Shown one piece after another: positions 51,700 through 64,000 of a stretch of 64,000 nucleotides of DNA (positions within the stretch are counted from its first letter, which is position 1; every line of letters begins with the position of its first letter). Source of the DNA: Plasmodium malariae (Eukaryota; Apicomplexa; Aconoidasida; Haemosporida; Plasmodiidae); the NCBI RefSeq assembly GCF_900090045.1, contig NC_041785.1, forward strand, positions 186,001 to 250,000, read 5' to 3'. The position numbers and the translations under genes were made by a program. The notes beneath the pieces are model-generated. The model was not told where the DNA came from, did no database searches, and was given only the letters and a program-made list of their open reading frames with translations.

Positions 51700-53436
51700 A
51701 GAATGTTTTTTGGATGAACATATTTCTCAATTTTAAAATATATAAAAATTATAAAAATACGATTACGAGCCCATGTTATGCTAAATTTTAGTAATAAAAA
51801 AAAAAAAATAATAGTAATAGAAAAAAATTAATAATAAATACAAGATTTTAAAAAATAGTGAAAAAGAATTTTGTAAAAATTTCATTTATATATATATTTT
51901 TTAATTCTTGCTACATTTTACTTTTTTAATGTAAGTGTTCTTTTTTATATACAAATTCAAAATACACGATCCCTTTCTAAATATATATATTTGTGTATAT
52001 ATTCATCCTTTTAATTATATATTATATATAAATAATCCAATTCTTTAACATTATAAAAATGTTTTTCATATTAAATAGGAAAATGTTCCTTACATGGGAA
52101 TGTGTTTTCACTATATTAATTATGGTAATACATAAATTACAATGCAAAAACGCTAACGAATATAAAATTAAATTATAATTTCTCATAAAATAACGTAATT
52201 TACTTAAATAATTATCCTACATACACAATGCAATAAAGTTATTAAAATTATTTTCATAATAACAACTATGAAAAATAGTAACATTAATCTTCCCTGTATA
52301 GTTAAAGGTAATTCTAACGAAATATACCTACGAAATTCATAATATTTTTTTAATAACTTTTTATTTCATCCATTTATTTTATTCATTGATTATTAGTATT
52401 AGATTACTAACATTATATAACTTTTCAATTGTACATATGACTATATTAATAAATATGTTATTAAATAAATTGGTATTTAATTGTATATTTTTTTACTAAT
52501 CTCAAATATGTTAAAAAATAATAGAACTATAATAGAAGTTATAATAACTAATATTGATTCATAAACCCCTATATAAAGAATGTAATAAATATATCTCTTA
52601 TTTAAACATTTTATGCACTTTTTTTTTCTATATAGGCTTTAAAACGATGAACAATATGAACTTTCGATAAGAAATATAAATAAAGGTTATTTTTCATTTT
52701 TAGTGTATTTTTAAATAAGTTCTATATAATAATTAAAACATAAACAAAATTTGAATTAAATATGGTAAATAGTATTCTATTACTATTATATATTTTAAAT
52801 GCTAATAGGTATTTTTCATATTTTAATATGTATCATTAACAATAAACATTTTTCAATGTCCTTTAATAATGCAAGGAGACCATTCATTAAATACATGAAA
52901 TTTAATAATAATTACCTTATATTAAAAAATTAATATTTATTTTATTATTTATATTTTTTAAATATATCATTTTTTATTGATATATCTTTTTTTTTTACCA
53001 TAGATACAAACTTACTTTTTTAAAATTCTCTCAATGAGATATACTTAACAATCATAGAATTGCACGAAATATTGATGATTCAGTTTGTTTATATACGTAT
53101 ATATTTATTCTATCATTCATTTGTAAAATAATTCATTATATTATATGTATCAGTAATTTCTTGCACTAATTAATACTCCCCTCATTTTAATTGTTTAATA
53201 TTCGAGCACTTTTTTAGAAAAATATTTTATGAATTAATATATTATTTTATCATAACAGCAATTTATTTTTAAATGAATTTTAAATAATATACTTTTCCTT
53301 TAATATTATATAATATTACCATTAATAACTTAAATATGAATATATTTTGTGAAAATTAAAATAATATATATGAATAACTCATATTAGCACAAAAATAATA
53401 TATCACACGATAAATGTTGTCACCTGTAATGATGAT

Positions 53437-53478
<42 letters not shown>

Positions 53479-55830
53479 GATTATAAAAAAAAAAAAGAAG
53501 AACTATTATATAGTAATTTACTAACATATTTTAATTTTATTATTACAGTTATATTAAATAAATTTTTTTTTTATTTTTAAAATAATGTTTATAAATTTTT
53601 CCATATATAATAAAGAATAACGATTCCTTTCTTATGTTCATATAATTCAAAAAAAACTCAAGTTTTTAATATATTAAATAAAAAAATTGCCCCTTAAATT
53701 AAAATAACACGGATTTCACATATATTATATCCGTATTCAGTATAAAAACATAACTAAAATTTAAATAATATTTGTGTATGCCTACATATATTAATAATAA
53801 AGTAAAAATCTATTATATATTTCTTATTGTGATTATAATTATTTATAAATTATTACTAATTTTTCACTAAAATCTTAATATGTTGTTACAAAAACAAATT
53901 ACATATATATATGTATAAGGATTATGTCAATGCATGTAATATGTTCAAATAATTCAAATTTAACATATGTATTAATTTAAAGATTATTTCCTTCTAAAAT
54001 GAATAATAACGTTATTCAATTTATTATTTATTTTTTCAAAATTGATAAAATACTATAGAAAAAAAAAAAATAAATAAATAATATAATGCAATTTTTATAA
54101 GTAAAAATGTATATATATATATATATTATTTCTTTGATAAAGATTTGTTTTTTATCCTATGAAAATATTGAAAGAAAGCTTTTTATAGATAATATAGTTA
54201 ATAAATTCATAAGAATATGGAATATCATGCATAAATAACATATTTTATTAAAATATTTGAGTTATAATTTTTTTAATTCAATGATCTAATTTACTAAATT
54301 TTCTTACCGTTAATTATACGAAGTGCACATTATTTTAAGCATTTCAATTCAAATAACGTATCTTGTGCGAACATGTACTCTTCAACATTTATATTCATAT
54401 ATATATTAACAGCACCAATACATTATCTTATGCTAGGTGCATAAACATTTATTTTATTATGATAATGATTATATTAGTTCTATACATATACACAATATTA
54501 CCTTTTTGTTTATATAGGCATTTTCCGTATTTAATTCATTAAATAACTAGTATTATACAAATGTGGACATTACAAAAAATATATTATTCTTTTTTTTCGA
54601 TTTTTATACGTTTTTTTAATCATTCTTATAAGTATTTTTCATTAATAGATTAAATTATAAAATTGATATTTCATTTACTGTATCATAATACAAATATTCT
54701 ATATATTATTTTTTTAATTTACTGATTTATAATTTATATATCAAATGTTTCCTTATTATATATATTTCTTCTTTATAGTAAGAAATTTGTTACTTTTGGC
54801 CTTACGATTATTTTATGCAAGCCAAAACAAATTAATTACTATTTCTCCTTTTAATCCTATTAAAAGTATCATAAGTAATGACATCCCATATTGTGAGAAC
54901 TAGACTTCTATTTTACATTTTCTCTCTTGATGTATGTATAAATTATATCTTATATAGTTCTGGATTATCCTTATATTTTTTCTTCTACTTACTCGAGAAT
55001 ATACATGGAAAATGGTGTAAAATAATACTCAGTAAAAAATGTATACTTCCGTATTTGCAATATTTATATTATACTAATTTCAATTAAAATTTATAATACA
55101 AATTTTTATGCACTATTAATAATTTAAATTGAATTTTTATTAATATTACACAAAATATATAATCATAAAGCAAATTGATATCATAATAATTCTAAATAAG
55201 ATGAAGATTTCATATATTTCCCTTTGATTGATGCTATTTTTTCATTCTATTTATTAGACATAATACAGTAGTTATATGATTTTTATAATACTCCTCAAAA
55301 TCGTCATATTCCCAAAATATGTGTTATTATCTATATCATAATAATGTAGGTGAATCATATTTAATTTTACAATATTAATTGTTTTATTATGCTTTTTTCC
55401 ACTATAAGGCGTACTCTAAATCCTCAAAATGTAATAATATTCCTAATAAAATATTGCTTTAAAACAATTTGAAAATTCATAATTGTTAATATTTTTTATA
55501 CCGTTTTTGGTTATATATATATCAATGCTATTATTCATATCTATCAAATTTTAGTGTAATGTTAATATATCTTATTTAGATATATTTATCGATGCATCCC
55601 GAATTGTATAGATAGTTTTATAAGTATGAATTTCTTCAAATATATTATGAAAATAAGAGCTTTCTTTTATATAATTCAAATAACTCATGTCAAATCTAAA
55701 ATGATAAAAACAAAAAATAACATCGAATAAAATATAAATATACGTAACTTTAGTTGTTACATATATCTGTAGTTCTTCTTAGTAAATTGTCCTATTTATG
55801 AAATGTATTTACAGTGTAATAATGAAAATA
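51700..55830 (-). pseudogene. Decayed large gene, 5' portion (possible RBP-like)
   Basis: The best preserved part is 55,710-55,250, one frame for about 150 codons with few stops. It follows an acceptor-like TTTTAG and reads RFDMSYLNYIKESSYFHNIF, EEIHTYKTIYTIRDASINIS, and then NNYEFSNCFKAIFY. A hydrophobic leader-like patch lies just upstream at about 55,830-55,790. Further patches are 54,950-54,790 (WDVITYDTFNRIKRRN), 54,420-54,330 (NINVEEYMFAQDTLFELK), 53,230-53,120 (QEITDTYNIMNYFTNE) and 52,330-52,020 (YFVRITFNYTGKINVTIF). A long second exon after a short leader exon fits RBP genes, but homology could not be tested. A 69-codon plus frame at 54,878-55,087 is antisense noise. Confidence 0.45.
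53440..53476. repeat. AT dinucleotide microsatellite
   Basis: Uninterrupted AT run of about 37 bp. Confidence 0.93.
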
Positions 55831-56827
55831 AATATAAAAATAATAGTATTAAAATAATAAAATAAAATAAAGTAAAATAAAATATTTATGAACTATATTT
55901 TTTTTTCCAAGAATGAAATATTTAAATAATATATATTTTAGTTATTATTATTCAAAATCTGAATAATCTATTGTTTCCCTGTAAATAAAACAACAAATCG
56001 CAACAAAATCAAACTTAAGCTGAATAATAAATTTTTATGTGTTTTTAACAATTTATTTAATTTTAAATATATAGAATATAGAAATTAGTGAACCCTGTTA
56101 AATATTTAGTATGCTTTAAGGGAATTATTTTATTATATATTTATAATACCACATTTGTTTCTTATAGAAAATAAAATTACATTGACATTACTTTTTATGA
56201 TTACTATTTTTTTTAACATATTTTTCATAAATCTTATATTATACTATAAATATTAAATTTTTCATATGTAAATATATATATATATAATATAATACATTCA
56301 CATTAATTCATTAAATAGAAAACAAGATACACTGATCTTTCATTCAAAACAAATGATACATTTTTTTAAATGCATTAACAAATAATAATTTTTGCATGGA
56401 ACAAGTTGTAGAATAGAAAATAACATTTTTTATATTACATATATATATTAACACACTACTTGAAAAAATTTATATCAATTTCCAATTATGTATTAATTTT
56501 AGTTTATAATTATATATTTTTCATAGGTATCTACTAATATACTAAAATATATACATATATATATATATTAGTTTATAGTAGTTAACCATACTCAAAGAAT
56601 AATTCAAAATACCTTTTGAAAAATATTTAAAAATTATAATTCGCAAAAATAACACAGAACATATGTTATTACAGTTTTATATTTAATTGACCACGTTTAT
56701 GTAGTATACTCATAAAATTTGTACAATTATTGATATATTTATTAAGTTTGTTACTAAAAATATTACAATTTTTTTTTTCAAATTAAAAAGTTGTTTACAA
56801 AATAAAACACATGCTTTATTATTTATT
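55831..56827. other. Intergenic, 3' flank of fam-l
   Basis: AT-rich with no coding frame. It lies between the start of the decayed gene and the fam-l stop, so it should contain the promoter of the former and the 3' UTR of the latter. Confidence 0.5.
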
Positions 56828-57795
56828 TTATCTTTTCCTGAACTTAATTTTTTGATATTTTTTAACTTTTCTATGGTAGTAAACAACCCCTAATATAAGT
56901 ATGACACCTAATATTAACAAAGGTAGAAAATAAATTATATAGAGTAGAAAAGGTTTAGTCATAAACGTCCACGTTTTTCTTCCTTGACTTCCTCCTATAT
57001 TCACTGTTGGCCATAAGAAATCTAAATGGAGTTTTCCCAGAAAAGAACGTAAAGGCGCAGACCACCCAGATCCAAGTGTTTCTTTCAACACGGCTAATAT
57101 GCAACCTACAAGCCCATATCCACAAGAAAAATCTAATATTAGGTAGGTTAATAATAATATGAACACGAATAAAGGTAAAATAATTCGTACTCTGTATTTT
57201 TTAAATGCTACACTTCTGAAAAACTTGTCACTAATAGTTCTGTTGTTTTGAAGAAAATCCATATAATCAAGTTCTTTAAATATTTTTTTTTCCATATGGG
57301 AATATATTTTTGTTTCAAACATACACGATTTATTTTTTATATGTTCTTTGTTTAATCCCGAACTCACGTATGAACTTTTATTTGACTGTTCTTTTTTTTC
57401 TGTAGTATTTTTTTCATAATTAGATATATCTTTTTTTTCGTTCGATGCATAATTTGGTATAACTTCTTTAAAATATAAAATACTTGAGTCCTCATCCTGT
57501 TTATATTTCACTAGTATCCTATATTTTCTTGCATCTAATTTTTTACCTATATTGTAGTTCTCATCCACAGGTTTCTTAATTATACTCTAAAAAAACAAAA
57601 TAATTATTTGATACTTAAACAATTACTTAATGATAAAAATTGTAATAAGAAAAAATAAAACATAAAAAATGGTAATAATCCAAATATATCCAAATAATAT
57701 TATCGTACTATATCATTATTAAAATGGAATATCCATGATATAAGCATAAACTCAGAAATTTTAATAAATAAAAGTAACTTAATTTTTTGTTGCAT
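56828..57795 (-). CDS. fam-l exported two-TM protein, intact
   Basis: Exon 1 (57795-57709) encodes MQQKIKLLLFIKISEFMLIS and on, 29 residues. Exon 2 (57586-56828) joins in phase 0, giving 281 residues. It has SIIKKPVDENYNIGKKLDAR and a PEXEL-like RILVK at 52-56. The most typical fam-l block of the window follows (MFETKIYSHMEKKIFKELDY, FLQNNRTISDK). TM1 is at about 164-182 (ending YLILDFSCGYG). A long loop carries tryptophans (GSGWSAPLRSFLGKL, FLWPTVN). TM2 is at about 242-264, with the tail VVYYHRKVKKYQKIKFRKR. This copy is the best reference for judging the broken fam-l copies at 20,925 and 63,557. Confidence 0.93.
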
Positions 57796-59874
57796 GATAT
57801 ATTTTTTTAACATTGTAATACATTCAGTAAAAACTAAATTAAAATAATATAATATTTATAGATGATAAGGCACACTGAAATTATTTATTTTATTTCTTTT
57901 TCATTACTGTACTTTTGTAAAAAATAAATAATATATATACAGTTATAATACGTTTTACAACATCGATCAAGTAATGTAACTTTTAACACATATTATGAGG
58001 TTTCTATGTTAATTTTATTTTTAAAAAACCAATTTCATTTAAATAAAATAATTTGTACTGTTACATAAATATTCAAAAAATACAACTTAATGCATTATAG
58101 AAGTAAAATAATTTTTTTTATTAACCTTTTTAAAAAAAATAAAAAAATAAAAAAGTAATTTTTTTCAATATTTCTTAATATTTAGCTTAGCTAGAATATA
58201 GAATAAATAAATTGCAGAATGTACATAATATAGAAAATATAGATTATAGATAATACTTCTTTCCATATACTATAACAATAAAAACTAATTTCAGCTATAT
58301 TTTTCTATTAAGGCTAATTTTATAAATATTATATTTTGAAAAAATCTATTTTTTTTAATAAAATATTAATTATTAAAATAATATTATAATAGCAGTGATA
58401 AATGAAGAAAACAAATTTTAGTATAACATTGCATTATATATTAATTATAGTTTTCTCATTGTATCATGGTATATAATATATTTAATGATTAGCATTTATA
58501 TCATACGATCAAATATATAAAACTATGTATATTTTTATGGTAAATATAATATAAAATTTCATCTTTGTATAAGCATCTATGAAAATTACAGTTTTTAATT
58601 AACTTTAATTCATATCAATATTTCTATTAAACGTTTTAAAATTTTCCTGCTTAAGTTTTTTTTTAAACTAAATACATTAATATAGAAGAAATATAATAAA
58701 AAAAATATATACGAATAAAATAAATAAAGTATACAGAAATTATTCCATTAAAGGTGTTGTTATTAGAATAAAATTACAGCAATTATTTATCTCTCAAATT
58801 TTTTGTCAATAAAAATTCATATTTGCTTTACTTATAAATTTATTATATCATAAACATTTATGTAATGGTTATAAAATCATTTTAAATTAACCTTTATGTA
58901 AATATAATAATAGAACTACTATGGTACGTATACTCTTATTTATTGTAACAATATAATAATACACAACATTAATAATAAGGTAATTATACCTACAACTAAA
59001 ACTAAAATTAGCGTAATCAATACTGAATAATGAATAAAAATAAAAAAAAACCTAACTCTATTCATAAATCTCTCTTTAAGAATTATATATTAAAAAAGAA
59101 AATTTTTCTTCTTATTATTTTGTAAAAAATCCGCATTATAAACTTTAAAATATTAATAATGTTAAAAAAGAACTATATAAATTATTATAAATATTCAAAA
59201 TAATATTATCAATATAATTACAAGAAACCATAAAATATAGCAAAAATATATAGTTTATTTATTTAGAAATTTTTAATATATACTATATTTAATTTAATTT
59301 TCCAAAAGAGAAACAACAATATAGTTAAAACATTAACAATATAGAGGATGTATTTAACTCTTTAATTAATTGTAAAGATATTATATCTATTTCTTCATAA
59401 TTATAAATTATATATACATAATAAGGATATATTTTTTATTATATAAATACAAGTTCAATTTTACATAATTCACAAATAAAAATAAAAATATATTGAAAGA
59501 GTTTTTACAATAATAACTTCTAATAATGTAAATCACATAAAAAACATTTAATAGAATAAATAAAAATTTTTTACTTAGTAAAAAAAATATATACATACAC
59601 TTATCAGTATAACAAAATATGTTCATTATTTTTCTTCGAATACAAAAAAAGACATTTATTTCTAATTTAAATCTAAGAGCACATTTTCCCAAATGTGAAA
59701 AAATACTCATTTTTGTCAGAAAGAACAGAAAAAACGAAAAGTACCATTTCATATAATTCATACATAAAATTCCAAAACACATGAATAAAATTGTGTGAAC
59801 TATTATATAATATATATTTATTTTAACGTACAGAAATAATTTTTTTTAAAAATCTATTTAAATACATAAATATA
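57796..59874. other. Intergenic, fam-l 5' flank
   Basis: A GAATATAGAATAAATAAATT...GATTATAGATA element lies at about 58,193-58,250, roughly 400-455 bp upstream of the ATG. A 124-codon minus frame at 59,408-59,782 is rich in F, I, L and Y without leader, motif or neighbouring exon; I do not call it a gene. Confidence 0.5.
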
Positions 59875-60139
59875 TATATTAGGCTATAATAGTTATTTTA
59901 AATGATGTATGCTTTAACATTCATATATAAAAATAATAAAACATTCAAATTTAAGAAAAAAAGAGGAGCACCTTTTTTTATTGTTGTGTATGAAAAATAT
60001 AACTTATATGTGAATGCACTTAAAAAGCACAAGAAATTATAACTACGTTTACTAAGTATATCCTTAAACGTATTATAGATATTACAATAATAATATTAAA
60101 GGAAATTTTACAGAAAAAAAAATATTACTTATCATTTAT
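59875..60139 (-). repeat. Conserved 3' flank of fam cassette (copy 4)
   Basis: Begins TATTAGGCTATAATAGTTA and carries ACATTCAAATTTAAGAAAA, in the same order as the 3' flanks at 20,650 and 41,800. Confidence 0.6.
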
Positions 60140-61024
60140 TTATTCATTCATCAACTTAATTTTATTATATTTTTCGTTATTTTTTAAGATATTACGAATT
60201 GCTATTATAATTAGAATTGAAAATATAACAATATCTACGAGATACAATAATGCCCAAGTATACGTATCTAAACTTTTTGGAATTTCAATACTCAACTGTA
60301 ATGCTTCTTTAATTTTTTTTATTGTTCCTTTCCCCAAATCATAAATATCTCCTATAATATGTTCTACTTCCAACATAAGAAAAATAAAAAATAGAGCAAC
60401 TCCATATCTCTAACTTTTAAATTTTATTTTTTTTAAAGCTATGTAGCAAATTTTTCTTTTTTTTTTCTAGATAATTATCAAAATCTCTTTTTGGTATATA
60501 TTTTTTTTCAAAATGGAAATGATTTCCATCAAACAATGCATTATTATAATCGATAATATCCTTAATGTATTATGCCTTCTTTAACAGACAACAATTATAT
60601 TGTTTCTTTTTTTTTTTTTTTCCTAACACTTTTTCATTATTATACACATATTATGTTTCGTCATCTCTGTTATATCCTATATCTTCATTTACTGATACAA
60701 GGTTTGAATACTTATTCTTCTTGTATTTTGCTGGTAATCAGCAATTTCGTGCGTCTAATTTTCTATCAAATTTGAAGTAGTCACCCAAATATTTGTTAAA
60801 CAAGCTCTAAAAATAAAAGTTCATCTTATATTATTAATAGAATTAATAACATAATCGTAAGAAAAATAATATTATTATTATAAATAAAACAAAGAATATA
60901 TGAGTAAACCATATATACTCCAATAAATTTATCATACCATAGCATTGTGAAAATGGCATACCCAATGAAAAAACATAAACATAGAAAATTTAATAAAAAA
61001 AAGTAATTTAATTCCTTTTTTCAA
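60140..61024 (-). pseudogene. fam-m exported protein, start lost and multiply broken
   Basis: Exon 1 (61024-60938) is an intact-length leader (GIKLLFFIKFSMFMFFHWV) but its first codon is TTG instead of ATG. Exon 2 (60806-60140) reads SLFNKYLGDYFKFDRKLDAR, then stops where the PEXEL arginine should be (RNC, stop, L). Two more stops follow. The fam-m hallmark is clear (IDYNNALFDGNHFHFEKKYI), followed by a frameshift in the LEKKKK poly-A run, a TAG, and an open C-terminal part (60376-60140) ending RNILKNNEKYNKIKLMNE. All lesions taken together make this a secure pseudogene; splice sites survive. Confidence 0.92.
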
Positions 61025-63556
61025 GATATAAAATTTTAAATATTCTCATATATTAAGAAAACAAAAAAATAAAAATATAATATAGCTCTAATAATAAGAA
61101 ATACTATATTTGATTTTAAAATTATTTTTTATTTCTTCATTAAAACGAAATAAAATATATATAATGTATCTCTCAACAATGAAAAAAAAAAATAACATTA
61201 AGTAATGATTTATATAATTTATATATTAGAAATTTTTAAAAAAAGAAAAACAAAAATTCTATAAAATAAAATAATTTAAATACATTCATAAATACTCAAA
61301 ATATACAATTTATCATTTTACATTAAATATATTATATTTTCATTAAACTTTTTAATAATAAAATAAAAAAAAAAAAAAAAATTGAATTTCTTAATATTTT
61401 TATAGTGTTTACAATGGAATATGTAATATATAGAGAAAAAATGTATAATACATAGTTAACATATTTTTCGATATATTGATATATTTATAACTATTTTCAG
61501 AGATATTTTCCTGTTAATAATTTTAATTTTATATGAATTATATTTTTGAAAAACTAATTATTGTTGTTAAATGAAGTTAAGTGTAATAACAATATAATAA
61601 TAGTAATAATAAATAAAAACATATTTGTTTTTTGCAAATTCCTGTTTTATAGTATATACAACACGTGCATTCTTCTACTTTTTATAATATATTTAAATAT
61701 TCGCATTCATATAATAGAACATAATCTATTAATAAATATAAATTTTATAATTAAATAAAGAACATTCTCTCATTCTTGTAATATATATTTTGAAAGTTAT
61801 AATATTTGGGAAGAATAATATACATCGCTAATTTTTGCGGAAAATTTTGTAAATTTATCTGTTTTATTATTTTTTAATTAAATATATATTCCTATAAGAT
61901 ATATAATAAAAATTAGAAATAAACAATATACAGAGTTGTTCTATAAATATATTAAAATCTTAATAATCTCAAATTTATAAAGTATATATTTATTTATATA
62001 AAAAATAAAAATGCTTATTTCCTTGCTTATCATTTTATGTTTTTGTACAAATTTAAAAATTTGTTATATAAATATTATTATCTTAATCATTATGTAATCA
62101 AAATAATAATATAATTAATGTCGAAATCCTCTTTCGTATTGGAACAACATAGTGACCAACAATGTTAAAAATATAATTCATACATTTACACGAAAAACTA
62201 AAATTACATTAATAAATATCAACTAATCCCTAGCAATAGCTTAGATAATATATATAAAACTTAAAATATGTTTATGAAATATATATTAAAAAAATTTCCC
62301 TTTTTACTTTTAATTAAAAAATGAAAAGTACAAATATGGAATTATTAGTACTAGTCAAAATAAAGCATACGAATTTTTATGTATTTTTAAAGTACCTTTA
62401 TATCTTTAATTAATATATATAGACAACCATAAAATATTCCATAAATATTAAAATAAATACCTATATATAATGAATATATTGTATAAGATATATATTTATT
62501 TTCATTATCTCCAAAGATGATTTAGTTTTTTATATGTATATTCACATATGTAAAATTTTACAATTACATAAAAAAAAAAATTTTTATAGATATTGCCTTT
62601 TAATATATATTAATATTTAATAAACTAAATTAATTTTTTAGTAATGTAATAATAAAAAAAAAATACATTGTTTAATTACATCTAAAATCCCTTTTGATAT
62701 ATATTTATTTCATTTTTGCAAAAGAGAATTAACACCAAAATTATGCAAAATAATAAATGTCTTTTATTCTTCAATCAGATGTAAAGGTAGATAATCCATA
62801 AGTTACTATGCATTTATAAATAATTTATATTTCATGACGATATTTTTTTATTACATATTAATAACTTCACAATTATATAGTTAAAAAAAAACTAATATTA
62901 TATTAGGAAGCTTTTCATAATAATTATTCTTTTTAACATATTTCTCATAAATTTATTTTATATAATAAATATTCAGTTTTTACTGTAGTAAAAGACATGT
63001 TTCCATTTATATGTATGTACATACATTACAACGGAACAAAATATATTCACTCACATTTATTACGTATAAAAAAAGACATATTAACTTTTAATATTAAAAC
63101 TAATGATTTATTTTTTGTATTCAACAAATAATTATTTTTTACTGAAACAATATAATATATAAAAAATGTTATTTTTCATAGATCAGTGGTACATGACCAC
63201 AAGACTTTATTTAAACTATAAGGATTGTCATGTTATATATATAATCTAACACATATATTTTTTTTATGAAAAAATATATAAAAACAAAAATAAATACATT
63301 AGTCTTTACTATTTAATTAAAATGAAAATATACTTGAAAATACATTTTTATGAATATTATAGCATTGAATTTCATAGAAAATTCAAAAACAATATTTACT
63401 AAAATTATCCATAAAAAAAAACACGTATATGCATGTGTATATATAAAATTTATCCAACTATATATGTTTCTAATAATTATATAACAAAATATATCATTAA
63501 TATTACTTATTGTTAAAGACTATGTACTGTAAGAAACATACTCCTTAGTGTCTGTT
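61025..63556. other. Intergenic, no gene seen
   Basis: Starts with the fam-m 5' flank; a GGAATATGTAATATATAGAG element is at about 61,419-61,438. A 65-codon plus frame at 61,561-61,758 is low complexity. The rest is unassigned; the last 250 bp is the 3' flank of the fam-l copy at the right edge. Confidence 0.5.
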
Positions 63557-64000
63557 TTATTGTTTCGTGAACTCAATTTTTTTATAGTTTTTTACTTTTT
63601 TATGGTAAATACAATTCTTAATATAACTGCATCGCCTAACGTAAGAAAGAATGTACAGTATATTAACGTCCAAAATAAACTTGTTATATATAATTTTAAA
63701 TCCTCACTACTACTATCAACAACCTTGAAAATCACATAAAAAGTGGACGTTTTCATTAAATTTTAACCCAAAATTCTTCGACAACCGTTACCTTCATAGA
63801 ATTTCTTCACTATCCTTAATAACCTCCTTACAAGTCCCAACCCACGCGAATAATCTAATATGATTGATACAGTTAACAACAATAATAATGATAAAGGTAA
63901 AAAAAATATTAATCCGTATTTTTTACGCAATATTTTTTTGTTAAGCTTATCCCTAACTGTCTTGTTTTTATGAAAATTCTTAAAATCAAGTTCTTTGAAT
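63557..64000 (-). pseudogene. fam-l, partial at right edge, broken
   Basis: The minus strand enters at the fam-l block FKELDFKNFHKNKTVRDKL, then KKILRKKYGLIFFLPL and TM1 ending SIILDYSRGLGL, as in intact fam-l. A TAA follows RRILG. The frame shifts before the C terminus, where another frame gives IYHKKVKNYKKIEFTKQ and stop. TM2 is poorly preserved. Exon 1 and the N-terminal half lie beyond the window, so lesions there cannot be judged. Confidence 0.85.

Noticed and set aside
52059..52178. 39-codon plus-strand frame with a hydrophobic start, leader-like
   Set aside because: No following exon was found, and the opposite strand gives a longer decayed coding frame that explains it.
59408..59782. 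124-codon minus-strand frame rich in F, I, L and Y
   Set aside because: No leader exon, motif or hydrophobic layout of a known family; composition is what T-rich intergenic DNA gives. It remains the longest unexplained frame.
60565..60780. Two overlapping plus-strand frames of 67 and 71 codons
   Set aside because: Antisense to the fam-m pseudogene exon 2.

Overview
This window is very AT-rich eukaryotic DNA, well above 75% A+T by eye. It contains multi-exon genes with short GT...AG introns and signal peptides encoded in a first exon of about 80-90 bp. PEXEL-like export motifs sit at a fixed position. The families seen (fam-l, fam-m, STP1/SURFIN-like, PIR, tryptophan-rich antigen, PEXEL-bearing exported proteins) point to a Plasmodium subtelomere, best fitting Plasmodium malariae or its near twin P. 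brasilianum, because fam-l and fam-m are known from that lineage. No tRNA, rRNA, CRISPR, IS element or telomere repeat array is visible.

Left part (1-6,350): no intact gene, but the minus strand carries stretches of decayed protein-coding sequence that run off the left edge. Region 6,900-13,400: two intact plus-strand genes, a four-exon STP1-like gene and a two-exon tryptophan-rich antigen. Region 17,300-25,000: a fam-m copy broken only in its first exon, a clearly broken fam-l, and on the plus strand a decayed duplicate of the STP1 3' end. Region 28,800-35,300: an intact plus-strand exported protein, a stretch of decayed minus-strand coding sequence, and an intact minus-strand two-TM exported protein with a perfect PEXEL.

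Region 38,000-47,000: two intact fam-l genes and an exported-protein pseudogene that keeps frame despite eight stop codons. Region 48,400-55,830: a second large decayed minus-strand gene, possibly a reticulocyte-binding-like gene, with an intact three-exon PIR gene lying in the middle of it. Region 56,800-64,000: an intact fam-l, a fam-m pseudogene that has lost its start codon, and a fam-l pseudogene cut by the right edge.

The surviving genes are all of the host-interaction type: signal peptide plus export motif or TM anchor, acting at or beyond the parasite surface in the infected red cell. The fam genes behave as duplicated cassettes that share exon sizes, intron ends, 3' flank and an upstream GAATATAGA-rich element about 400 bp before the ATG. 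Exon joins were deduced by eye from reading frame and GT/AG signals; no transcript data were available.
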